Below are positions 52,172 to 63,285 of a stretch of 64,000 nucleotides of DNA, piece by piece. A program made the position numbers and the translations under genes. The DNA is from Manduca sexta (Eukaryota; Arthropoda; Insecta; Lepidoptera; Sphingidae). The notes under the pieces are model-generated. The model had not been told where the DNA came from. It saw only the letters and a program-made list of their open reading frames with translations, and ran no database searches. Numbering within the stretch: position 1 is the first letter of the stretch; each line of letters starts with the position of its first letter. The DNA lies in the NCBI RefSeq assembly GCF_014839805.1, contig NC_051121.1, forward strand, positions 4,075,116 to 4,139,115, written 5' to 3'.

Positions 52172-55100
52172 TTAGCTGCTTGTACTATCTTCAGGACTAT
52201 TGCTATGTGGAAGGTTTAACTTTCTTCTTAATTCATTGTTTTCCTTTTGTAAATCTTTTAGTCTCTTCTTTAGTTTATCCGACATTTCTAAGTAAGATTC
52301 CTTCCACCTGTAAATTATTTGAAATTAGATATCTTTTACTATGTTTATTATAATAACAAATAAAAAATATACAATACTTTTTGCTAAGTTCTATTTGATT
52401 TTCTAAATGTTTATTTAATTCAATAAGTTCCTCTTCTTTAGATGACACTATCCTGTAAAACAAATATTAGTTTGTAAGTATTATAGGCTTATTTAACTTA
52501 ATTTAAACTCAATGTTGCAAGAAATAGATTTTGTTTTTAGTAAGCATTTCTTCATAAATAATATCAATGGCACCCAAAGTCAAGAACAACAAAGAACTAA
52601 ACAATAAAGATAAAATTTACTTCTGATTTAATTCTGTTCGTGACGCTAGCATGTTTTGCAACTTGTTAACCATTTGATGTGTCTCCTCTAGTGACTTCTG
52701 AAGATGTTCTACTTGGACCCTGTAAAAAAATAAAACAAAACCTAGGGTAGCAAAATTGCAAAATAAATTATTACTTTATGTGTTTAAACATCTTTTTTAC
52801 AATCATTAATTTTTTAACTTTATGGTATTATATAGCCTATAATAATAGCACCTAGAGATCTAAATTAACTTATAAATCACATGGAAAAATTAGGATATGT
52901 TTTTTGTGTGCCTTTGATTTCTATATAGTGACATCTAGTGACAACTTTTAGAGGTTTTTCTTTTTAATGGTTTATGATGGCATTATAGGATTAACGCGTA
53001 ACATATAATATTCTGGATAATCTTACTTTAATTCCTCACATTGAGTTTTCAACAAACCCTCTTCCCAATCTCTTCGTTTGACTTCTCTGGAGTATATATC
53101 TTGGATCCTTTGAATGTCGATTGCGAGGCATTGCTTCTCGCACACGAGTTGGATGTTCCTTCTCTCTGATGACACCTCAAACGTAAAAAATATTGATAAT
53201 TTAATGCAGTAGAAAAGTAAAATATTGCAAATATAAATGAAATATTTTAATGAAACTAACTTCTATTTTATAAAATATTACATCAAGAATCTATGCGATG
53301 TCCATATCTTTTAGCGAAGTTTTCCAACTTATAATTGCTAATTTAAATATTATTTTCTAATATTATGGTTAAAATTTATTCTTACCAACTCTTGAAACAT
53401 CGCTTCTAGCCGTTTTTCTGCAACAGCTAATTTTGGATCCAAAGATTTTAAATTTTCCTTATGTTGCTTCATAAAACTTTCGTTTGTCTCCTGAAGTATT
53501 TTATTTTCTCTGCAAAGTTTAAATAGAGTTTGAATAAGTTTTGAATAGACATTATATAATAATTAAATACCCAAAGTAACCAACCGCAAAGCTTTGTTAA
53601 GCAAAAGTCCCTTTTCTACTAACTCTGTGTCTAGATTTCTTATATGTACTAGCATGTCTGCTATTTTTTCGTTATATTTCTCTTTCACTTCATCCATTTC
53701 TTTTCGGCAACTAGACTCCATATCACGTCTTACATTTGATAATGTGTGCTTTAATTGTACTAGTTCCGCTAAAAAGTAAAAATGCTGTTAATAAATGAAG
53801 TCAAAATAATATTGCCCTGTCTAAATACTTTATAATATTCTAAGTGATTAGATAGTTAAATTTCGAGCACTCCTGATTGGAGTGATTACCCAAAAGATTT
53901 TTAACAATTAATTGTCCAGAAAACTTACATGTAAGCTCTTGTACAGTTTTGTACATTTGATTTTTTTGTACAACTACTGAATCATAGAGTTGCAAAGCTT
54001 CAGCTACCTGTAATTTCAAAAATGATATGAAACCATTTCCATTAAGAACTTTATTTAATTTTTCATTGAGCACATTCTAGAAATGTACACAAATTGTGTC
54101 CTAATCAACGTTACTCACTTTTGATTTAGCTTCTGATTCTTTCTTCAGCCGATCTGCACACTCCTTTTGACTTAGACCTAATTGATTTTTTAAATCTTCA
54201 TTGCGTTTTTTCTCGACGCTCAGATTAATCTTGTATTCTTCTAGAGTTTTCATTGAATCGTTTAATTTTTGTTCAATTTCTTTACCGCGTTCTCTGTAAG
54301 ATGCTGCTTGTTTTTCTTCTTTTTTCATATCATTTTCTAATGCGTTATGTTTAGTTTTCAGCTCTTTGTATTTAGTTTCTAATTCTATGTAATCTGTTAA
54401 CGCAGTTTCTAATTTTAATTCTAGTTCCTTATTTTCTTCACTGATATTATTCTGTAAAGAGTATTCAATTTATTTTTATGTATTAAAAGAATCCTAGTTT
54501 CTAATTCAATACGGTTAAAACCATTTTTTACCTGTGGGCTCCTGTTATCATAGCATTGATATGCTTTTAACTCTGTTTCTAATGCATCAATCGTCTTTTG
54601 TGATGTTTGCCATAATATATGCAACGAATCCCTCTCCTGAAATAATATAATTGATATTTGCGAATATTCTAAGATAAAATGCTCTAACAGTAAAGGGTTA
54701 CGCTATAACATGGATGAAGTCAAGATTCCTAACCCACGTTAGAGTGGGATTTCGACACAGAGACAAAGACCTTAATTAGCAGAGCAACTTGTCGCCTCAA
54801 ATCGTCGGCTTCCTTGCCCTGTTCATCGTTATTCTGGGTCTGTCTCTCATTCTCCAACTTCTCTTTCAGTAGTATCGCCACCTTCTGCGACAGCTGTTGG
54901 TTGTCTGCTATCAACATTCTTATTTCTTCTTCTACCTCGACCTGATTTTGCTGTAACAATATATTTTTAATATAATTTTAAGCTGTAGGTATGTTGTAGA
55001 TTTGTTTTGAGACCAGCTCATTGGTGTTAGAACGAATGTTACTGAATACCAACGTAAGTAACGGCTTATGTGTGATCACAATTATTGTAAGTCATAATAT

Positions 55101-55281
55101 TATATCTGTTTCTCTATAAGGTTTCTCAACTGAGAACTTGAACAAATTTTACGAAAGGTGTCTGGGAACAGAATTTAGATGACGAAATAGGGTTACTATA
55201 AGTACCATGAATTGTTATATCTAATATTACCCTATAAAATTCGAGTTCAGTTTGAAGAGCATTCAATGTCGAAGACTCCAT
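52172..55281 (-). CDS. SCLT1: SCLT1-like coiled-coil protein (centriole distal appendage)
   Basis: Eleven exons join in phase (5' to 3'): 55281-55231, 54950-54771, 54636-54532, 54451-54119, 54007-53929, 53768-53585, 53509-53386, 53175-53027 (acceptor could also be at 53163), 52719-52621, 52452-52378, 52307-52172, for about 504 residues, almost wholly coiled coil. Similarity to vertebrate SCLT1 is seen in the early LHILWQTSQKTIDALETEL, the central RRDMESSCRKEMDEVKEKYN block, the VNKLQNMLAS segment and the C-terminal KKWKESYLEMSDKLKKRLKD. SCLT1 is a distal appendage component needed for centriole docking and ciliogenesis. An in-frame ATG also occurs at 55308. The donor of exon 2 (AAG then GTCTTT) is weak but is the only one that keeps the frame. 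Coiled coils mislead easily, so the family call is less sure than the gene itself. Confidence 0.75.
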
Positions 55282-56795
55282 AATAAACTCGACATGGATA
55301 TTATGCACTAAAACTTATTCTCTATACTTTTTGAAACTCTAGAAAATGTACGACTTAGAAGAGGAATGCAGAATCAATTATTAAAGTAAGATCTAAACGT
55401 GTGAGATATTGTATCACTGATCACTCGTGTTTTTGTTTACATTTCGCGCCCTGCAAAAGTCACTTCCGTTGCTAGGGAACGTAACTTTTTAAATAATGGT
55501 CATAGACTAATATATAATACTGGAAATAGACTGGCAACTCTCAGTTTGAAATTTCATAACGTTGAGCGACATCTGGACGCCATACAGGGAAATAAAATAA
55601 ATATACCTATGCATGTATATGCATATATAGGTTTCTAACTTTCAAAATAATATATTTAATTCTATGTCGACCCATCGGTAGAAAAAGTCGTAATTGTAAA
55701 ACACTGGTTCTTAGTAACAATTTTTGGAATATAATATGCTGTTATGTAAACAACAAATTAGGAATTTGTTTTATTAAGTGTCAGAATCAGTGTTTTGCAG
55801 ATAAACTTTGTTCTACGTATGGGTCGAAATGTAATGGTTTGACCCAATTCAAAGATAAATAATACAATAGTATATTTTAAACTAATTTATTTCTTTTACA
55901 CATTTATTAATACATTGTCTGATGTTCCGGGACATTATGTAAAATGTTTTACAAACAACACTACACTGATATAAATAGTTCAAATTTCTTATAGAGAGCC
56001 TATCTAATGTATGTCACTGACACTTACACAAACACAGTCAATAGGTATTTCTTAAATACGAAAGAACTGAAGCTCAATTCAACGTAAATATACAACAAAA
56101 AACAAAAATCACAAGAAAATGCGCACGAGTATACAAATTTACCGACAGAAAAATATCTTATGACGTTTACTAGAAGTTGCTATTGTTTGTTAGCAGTAAA
56201 CTACTATAAAATACTAAAAATATTGCTATTCGTCCAAATTTATTTTAAAATTATAAGTATTGTAGATAATTTTTATAGGAAGTAATAAAATTTATTTTTA
56301 AAGCATAACTGCTTGTTTAGTTGTAGCTTAAATAAAAAAAAAATACCAGAATTATCAAAATTTATACGTACTAAAAGTAACATATAATGAACTAGTCACA
56401 CTGAGAAAACATATTAAGAAATTAGTGCCATGTATAGGGGAGAGATGGCGCTTATTCTAAAAAAAATAATTAGTTCGAAGTTACCAGGGCATGATAATGG
56501 TCCTGAGTACAATTTTTGAGTATGGTTTTTTTCGCTATTGTGCAAAAATATTTGCGGTCTAGTTTAATATAGATTTCATTATAATATTTATATGTGTATT
56601 ATAATGCCTTTTTTATGTAATAATAATACCGATTCTTTAACATTGTTTGTAATTATCTCGATCCATTTCTGCACGAAAATGACAGTCAAACAAGTATTGA
56701 CGTTTCCGCGAAAATCGAAATCTGATGTTACAAAAAATATTTTGATGCGAATTTCCGCGAAACTATGATTTAGAATTAATATTTTATTTTCGATA
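55282..56795. promoter_or_regulatory. Divergent promoter region between SCLT1 and HDAC11
   Basis: AT-rich sequence with no coding signal. A compact GC-richer patch around 55445-55485 includes an X-box (annotated separately) and is the best candidate for the SCLT1 promoter. The start region of HDAC11 near 56700-56795 contains several CGCGAAA elements (GTTTCCGCGAAAATCG, TTCCGCGAAAC). Confidence 0.5.
55468..55480. promoter_or_regulatory. RFX-type X-box upstream of SCLT1
   Basis: GTTGCTAGGGAAC fits the X-box pattern (GTTGCY half site, one-base spacer, inverted half site ending in AAC) bound by RFX factors, which drive ciliary genes across animals. It is 187 bp before the proposed SCLT1 ATG, the usual distance for working X-boxes. 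Confidence 0.55.
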
Positions 56796-59700
56796 ATGAC
56801 CAGGTAGGTGTAGATTTTTGGTATTTCCTCGTTACCTCAATTATATTCTGAAGCATTTGTGGTTTCACATTACTATATACATCATGTTATTACAAAATTA
56901 TTCATGGTTTCAGTTTATATTTTGATATCAGTGAGCAGCAGTGGCCGATAGTATATGATGATAAATACAATGTATCGTTCTTAGGCCTGGAAAAAATTCA
57001 CGTATTCGATGCTAAGAAATGGCGCAACATCATTCAGGTTTTAATGTGTTATAATATCTATATGATTTTTCTAACATAGCTTATCTGCTAAATCTCAGTA
57101 ACAATTACGCACATAAAATTTTATTCTCAATATTTGTGAAGTCTAATTAGACTTCATTATGGTTTCATGTAGCCAATGGTTTTGATTTGCAGAACTTAAA
57201 AGATGCTGATTTTATAAACGACGAACTTTTGGTAAAACCAAATGAAGCACAAAAAAGTGATCTTCTTGTGGTTCATACAAATAGATATTTGAAATCATTA
57301 AAAGTGAGTAAAATACATTTTTAAGATTTTTAGCATTAAAAATGTTATCTGAGAAGCTTTACTTTGTCTTTTGATTTAACATAATACTTAATCACATATT
57401 ATTTGATAAAATGTTATCAATCAAATTGATTTTTAATTTTCATTGATCATAATTATGTTTTGGTGTCAGGATTTAACGAGAAAAAGCTGTTTCCATGTGG
57501 AAAATAGTAATTATAATAATATATACAAATTAATAATACATCAATATTATTTCTATCTTACAGTGGAGCACCAAAGTTGCAATGATAGCAGAAGTGCCGG
57601 TTGTTGCGTGTCTGCCAAACATACTTGTTCAGTATGCATATCTGAGGCCTATGAGGTATAATTATGCTTATCCACATTTTATAACATCTTAAATAGCTCT
57701 TACCTTTTACACACACAAACACACTCACACTTTTTATCCCTGAATGGTAAGCAAAGGTGCAACTCTTTTCGCTGTGCATATTCTGTCCAATTATGTGATA
57801 CAGGGTGAGGACTTATCGCCATATAGGGCATAAATTCCAGTTTCTGGGGTGCTACTGAGTAGAAAACCCAAAATCACTGTCTGACCTGGGCATCGAAACT
57901 GAGATCTTTGCACTGCAGTTGTACTGTAATACAATTACCTCAATGATGCACTTCTTTGCCTTTATAAAGGAACAATGCCACCTCTTATCCTTCCTTTTAG
58001 CCTCAATAAAGATATAGAACAAACTATAAGTTCTGAAAATCTTCACATGGTTGCTCAAAATTTGCAATGTAGTTAGTTACATCAGGTGTATTCTAAAACA
58101 AATTTAAAAAAAAAAAAAATTTACAAAAGAGAGTCAATAATTTTCAACCAGAAAACTGCATTGTTGCATCTTTTATTCTATGAAAAAGTCTTAATGGCTT
58201 TGTGACTAAAAGCCAGTAATGAATAAATGAAAATATCCTCAGGTTGCAAACAGGCGGCTCTGTGTTAGCGGGAAAGCTGGCTCTGGAGCGTGGCTGGGCC
58301 ATCAACGTGGGTGGCGGGTTCCACCACTGCAGCGGAGACAGGGGCGGCGGCTTCTGTCCCTATGCGGACATCACGCTGCTCATACGGTTTCTGGTCATAC
58401 ATAAACTCATACAGAATGCTATGATCGTGGACTTGGATGCACATCAGGTATGTTAAATTATATTGTGTTTTTGCATGAGTGTCTGATGAAAAAATGTTTG
58501 GATCTGATTTTGGATTTTGAAAGTGCAGTTTGAGCCCAGACATGGCTTGCTCGGGTTTTTGTTTGGACTTCTAGTGACTATCTGAAGTTTTATAAATATT
58601 TTTGTATTTTTTTTTATTGCCCGAGTTCTACGTCCCACTCGGTGTTAGTGATATTAAAACATGTATTATGTCTATGGTTTCATTATTGGCTATTATCAAT
58701 ATTATTTCTATTGCATTTGGCATATCTAATTTATTGATTTATATCATCATGCATTTACAATGCAAATATTGGACACAATATATTATGCATAAATGTATAC
58801 ATTACTGTAATAATAAAGTTAATAAATATTATCACTTGACTTTATTAAAAGTAATTTGAAAGGAAAAATAAAATATTTTTTGTTGTATTGACTATATACT
58901 TCTGTTATCCATACTGCTATTATTTATCTGAAAAAGTTTTCTGTTAGTTTTTTTTCTTTAAGTCTCCAACTTTGAATCAGTTTTTGATTAACATAATTAT
59001 GTAAATACGAGTTTCTAGAAGGTTCCTGCAAATTACCAACCACAAGCTGTTGTTGTTTAAAACAGATTGTGTCATCCTAATGATTTATTCCAGGGTAACG
59101 GGTACCAACGGGATTTTCTGGGCGTCCCCGAAGTCTACATTATGGACATGTATAATCGTAACATTTATCCAAAAGACAGAGAAGCGAAACAAGCTATAAG
59201 GAGAAAAGTGGAGCTTGGTAACAAAGTGGAGGACTTGGAATATATGCTCAAATTGAGGCAGTGAGTACAATATAATGGGGTGAAAAAAAAAATAACATCA
59301 AGAGATTAAATCTCTTGATGTTATTTAAATAATTTTAAGTAATGTCATGCTTATTCACATTATCTCAAATCATTACTCTTTTTCATTCTTCTTTGTCCTT
59401 TTTGCTTCTTAATCCCTATTCCCACCAGTTAATGATTATTTTCATAATATTGGGCCAATCAAACAATATCAAAAAAAATATAACTTAGTAATTGTAATAA
59501 TATCTAGTCATTTCTTTAAACAATTTGAATCTAATTGTGTACTAAGAGAGTTCGTTCTATGAAGTATTTTATGTTCTAGAAACTTGAAAGCGGCACTTAA
59601 AGAGTTCAAGCCCGACATATTGGTGTACAACGCGGGAACCGACGTGTTGGACTCTGATCCTTTGGGACACATGCGAATCAGTGAAATTGTAAGTTTTTAT

Positions 59701-62370
59701 GTATGTTCTGTGTATACTTAGTTCGGTAAAAGAAAAAAAAACACAAATTCGAAATACTTTATGTATACTCCGCTAGATGGCGCTGTTCAATACGGGTAAA
59801 AATCTACATCGCGATGTCAAGATTCTCTCGCGTTTGATGACTTCGCTTCGATTCCACTGTGCAGTTATCGCTTCTCGGCCTTTTGGCTAAGATCAAAGTG
59901 TAGTATCTGTTCTTTTCAGCTTAATATCTGAAAGTTCCCACATTGTGGGACCAGTATATTAAACTGATTTTTGTAAAGCGACGGGATGTTCGGAGCTCGC
60001 TCCACTCCCGTCACGGGTCGGCCCGGCATTGCAGTGCCGCCGGGATTGGCCCAATTAATTACTTGAAAATATGATTTCCACTACTCTTAAGGCCTGGTTT
60101 CTTAAGTTTTGGTGGAATTAACTATGTCTCTTCGTGGCTCCGTGTTGATATAGTAGCAATAGGATATATAGTCACATAGTGTAATTAGACTTGTGTCTGA
60201 AGTCGCATAGAAAATAAGATTTTCATGAAGTTAAGAGAAAGAAAGTAATAAGGTCCTGGGGCCGCGCCGTAGCCGAGATCGGCCTCTAGTGATTACAATT
60301 TAAAAAGGGGTGAAAAAGAATAAAGCTGTACAAAGAGTTCTAACATTATATAGAAGGGACATTGGGAAGAATGCCAAAGAAAAAAATTATGCTTATGTGA
60401 TGGATATTCAGACTACCGTGAACTAGCAAAACATCAATGTAAAATACTTCATATTTTTTCACGTAATGATTTGCACGTTTTAATGAAAATATTACCATAT
60501 TTTCTATAAATATATAATTTTTGTAATAATATCTAAGGACGCTGTGAAATCTTGTCATACGGACATCTATATCTATCTATCTTCTATATCTTCTTCTATA
60601 TTTATAATAAATCTGTAGAGAGGTCAATTCTGTACATGAAATATATTTCCAAAATAACTATCAGGGGGTGATTAGGGATCGATACTGATACCAAAAATGC
60701 AATTAGTAAAATTTTTGTCTGTCTGTCTGTCTGCAGAGTCTGTCTGTCTGTATAACCGTTATAGAAACAAAAATTACTCGACAGATTTTAACGAAACTTG
60801 GTACAGTTGTTTGTCATACTCCTGTGCTGGTTATAGTAAACTTTTCATCACGCTACAATTGATAGGAGCAGAGGAGTGAAGGGAAATGTTGGGAAAACGG
60901 GAGAAGTTACTCCATTTTTTAAGCTTCCATCGCGTGTGCAACCTTAATGGTTAAAGCTACACAGAAATCATGTATGACGGAAATGTTCTCCTTAAAATTA
61001 TGTAAAAATATCCCACGACAGCATATGTCTATCTTTTATGGTTGACTCACAATAACACGTGTAACTCCCGATAGCTTAGCAGTTCGAAGCTTTCTCATTA
61101 TATTTGTCTACTCTTACGTTTATAACACTCTCAGTCATCCCTAATTAAAAAAGGTTAACATTATTAAATATTCCATAAAAAAGAATCATAGAAATCGGTA
61201 TAGAAACACCAATGTTATACATGAGATACGCTAATAATAAGCCATCATGCGTGAATACTGAATCATGCTATAAGGATTATTTTTGTATATATATAAGGTC
61301 GCGAACGCACAGGCAGGCGACTTGCTTGGCACCTAGAGGGTAGCGAATCACCTAGCGAGTAGCTTCGTAAAACGAACAATCTCGAACGTTCGCGACCGGC
61401 TCCATTTTTGAAGTCCGAAATCCACGCGGGCGAAGCTGCGGGCGGAAGCTAGTTTCAAATAAGAGCGACTTATTACCAATTGGATAACTTTTGGAGCAGA
61501 AATTTTGACCTGATGTCCAGACTATATTGTAGGGTTAATAAGATAACAGAATAAAGATTAAATAAAACTAGACATAGTGTTTTCTATAGCCTGGCCAGAA
61601 AAATAAAAATATCTTGCCATGTGGTAAGATATGGAACTAATTTCTTGTAGACAGCGTTAACGGAACGAAAAAGCTGAAGTGGCGCTCGTAAAGCGGGTTT
61701 TGTATTTTCCCGGTTAGACTATACACAGCTATAGATTAAGCGAATTGTTATTTAAAGCTTGATTATTTGCTAACATTAGAGAAATTTATTTATCGATAAG
61801 GAAACATACTATAGTCCTTCCTTTGGTCTTATCGAAAAATCCTTAAGTACTGTTGTAGATTATTTTTATCAGTGTAAATAAATATTATACTCATTGTTGT
61901 TCCTTTACCCCTTTTAGTGCTTCTAAATTGAATCTTACTAAAATATACTTTTGTTAGAGCAATAAATAAAAATAAACAATAAGAATAACTAACTATATGT
62001 GCTTTGTTTTGACTGTATTTTTTTAACATTTAGTCTTAAGAGGTTTATATAAATAGTACTGACATGGTCTGTATCACTACTCATTAAATAAAAGACCATA
62101 ATCGATATCGATAATTAAAAAAAAAGACAATTGAATTATAGTAAATAAAGCTATTCATAGTGCATTTTTTTATTAATAAAGTATATATTCCAGGGTATAA
62201 TCAAACGGGACGAATTCGTATTCGAGATTTGCAAGGAGCAACACATTCCAATAGTGATGTTGACGAGCGGCGGATATCTGCGGAAGACCGCGCGGATCAT
62301 CGCGGATTCTATCATGAACCTCAATAAGAAGGGGTTCATATCAGGATACAAGCCGCAAGAGAAGTGGTAG
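56796..62370 (+). CDS. HDAC11: Histone deacetylase 11 (class IV)
   Basis: Eight coding exons (56796-56803, 56914-57037, 57193-57303, 57564-57655, 58243-58447, 59094-59260, 59580-59688, 62194-62370) join in phase to 330 residues; human HDAC11 has 347. The first coding exon is only 8 nt. Diagnostic parts: WPIVYDDKYNVSFLGLEKIH (about 13-32), the catalytic pair H139-H140 in GGGFHHCSGDRGGGF, the zinc ligands D177 and H179 in DLDAHQGNG and D257 in YNAGTD, and the transition-state tyrosine Y300 in TSGGY. All catalytic residues are present. HDAC11 enzymes remove long-chain fatty acyl groups from lysines more efficiently than acetyl groups. The short C-terminus lacks the vertebrate tail. A U2 gene lies in intron 7. 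AATAAA at 62401-62406 is 31 nt past the stop; another is at 62894-62899. Confidence 0.97.
57700..57955 (-). mobile_element. tRNA-derived SINE, family S2, copy 2 (reverse)
   Basis: On the minus strand AGTTTCGATGCCC stands at the B box, followed by CTATATGGCGATAAGTCCTC, TGTATCACATAATTGGACAG and GTTGCACCTTTGCTTACCAT, parallel to the copy at 18968-19235. It lies in HDAC11 intron 4. Confidence 0.65.
59290..59326. repeat. Perfect 17-bp inverted repeat in HDAC11 intron 6
   Basis: AAATAACATCAAGAGAT, the loop TAA, then ATCTCTTGATGTTATTT. The arms are exact complements and would form a tight hairpin in the transcript, 30 nt after the exon 6 donor. Confidence 0.8.
59770..59866 (+). promoter_or_regulatory. 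Conserved snRNA promoter block upstream of U2 copy 2
   Basis: A 97-bp block starting CCGCTAGATGGCGCTG, nearly the same as the block upstream of copy 1. It ends directly at the first U2 base. It should carry the proximal sequence element for SNAPc; no TATA box is present, as expected for a Pol II snRNA gene. Confidence 0.7.
59867..60056 (+). ncRNA. U2: U2 spliceosomal snRNA, copy 2
   Basis: Identical over all 190 nt to copy 1 at 39963-40152, with the 5' end ATCGCTTCTCGGCC, the branch-site segment GTGTAGTATCTG and the same 3' stem-loops. It lies in HDAC11 intron 7 in the sense direction, starting 179 nt after the exon 7 donor. The sequence shared with copy 1 extends a few bases past the 3' end (AATTACTTGAAAAT) and then stops. 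Confidence 0.96.
60580..61455. mobile_element. Lepidopteran repeat with GTCT microsatellite and CGGGCGAAGC end
   Basis: From about 60580 the sequence has AAATCTGTAGAGAGGTCAAT, then (GTCT)n tracts at 60716-60750, GAAACTTGGTACAGTTG, and finally CACGCGGGCGAAGCTGCGGG and CGGAAGCTAGT near 61455. The right end is the reverse of the TTTGCCCGCGGC-type motif at 19520. No transposase was found, and the element may be composite. It fills much of HDAC11 intron 7. Confidence 0.55.
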
Positions 62371-63285
62371 TTTCACTTATTACAATAACGTGGAGACAGA
62401 AATAAATTTTTTGAGTTCGGATTTTGAAATCGATAAAACAGTAAACGCAGTTTGAATTTGGAATCGATAAATAATAATCGATAATTATTTTTATCAGTAT
62501 TACTAACGTGACAGTATTAGATATTTGTTAGTTTCTAGTCAAAATTTCGGCAATTATTTTCTACAATTTGTATCCTAAAACTTGGATCTCCTTGTAATTT
62601 GATGGTCATGTTTTATAGTAGAAATAACTTTCTTATTATATTGTACTTGTATTTCAAGTGAATATTCATATCTTTGAAACTTCCTAAAAATGTATAATTA
62701 ATTTCTTCAAAACAAAGTTTTAAGAAATGTATTTGGTGCCAAAATTATTTTGTAGTCAAGAACGAAGTATTTTATGATCTCTTAGTATAAAGTGCCAAGC
62801 ATAGACGTTAGTTATGGAATTTAGAATTCTATTATAATTTTTCTTCTTATTTTTTCGGTATTGCAATGTAATTGGCTTGAAAGTTTATTTTCAAATAAAC
62901 ACTATTTTCCTCTAAGCAATTTGTTTTATTTCTCTAACTTTATGACATGCACATTATTACAAAAATGTAGGTAAGGAAAGTGCGAAATGCTGTGTGTTCG
63001 GGTATGCTAATTAAATAAAATAAAACGTTTTGTTTTTTGCAATCAGCTTGCAATTTATACGTCAACACACCCTTAAAAAAAGTTGAAATGGTCTACACAC
63101 GGAAACTTTCTTTTACTCTCCTGTTAATTTATATCATTAATTTTGGTTGCAAACATGTTTTGAGAAGCCCAACCCTAACCGCTAATATGCAACTGTTAAT
63201 ATCAATAAAATTTGAACCCAATATCTTTATTGTTAAGAATGCATGAACATCAACTTTATCGTTAAGGGCGCTGTCCACAGTAAAT
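62371..63285. other. Convergent spacer between HDAC11 and the RIB43A-like gene
   Basis: This holds both 3' UTRs: HDAC11 poly(A) signals at 62401-62406 or 62894-62899. No repeat or gene could be recognised. Confidence 0.5.

Noticed and set aside
58602..58859. 85-codon hydrophobic frame in HDAC11 intron 5
   Set aside because: It is AT-rich intron, and the apparent membrane segments come from T-rich codons; no family match.
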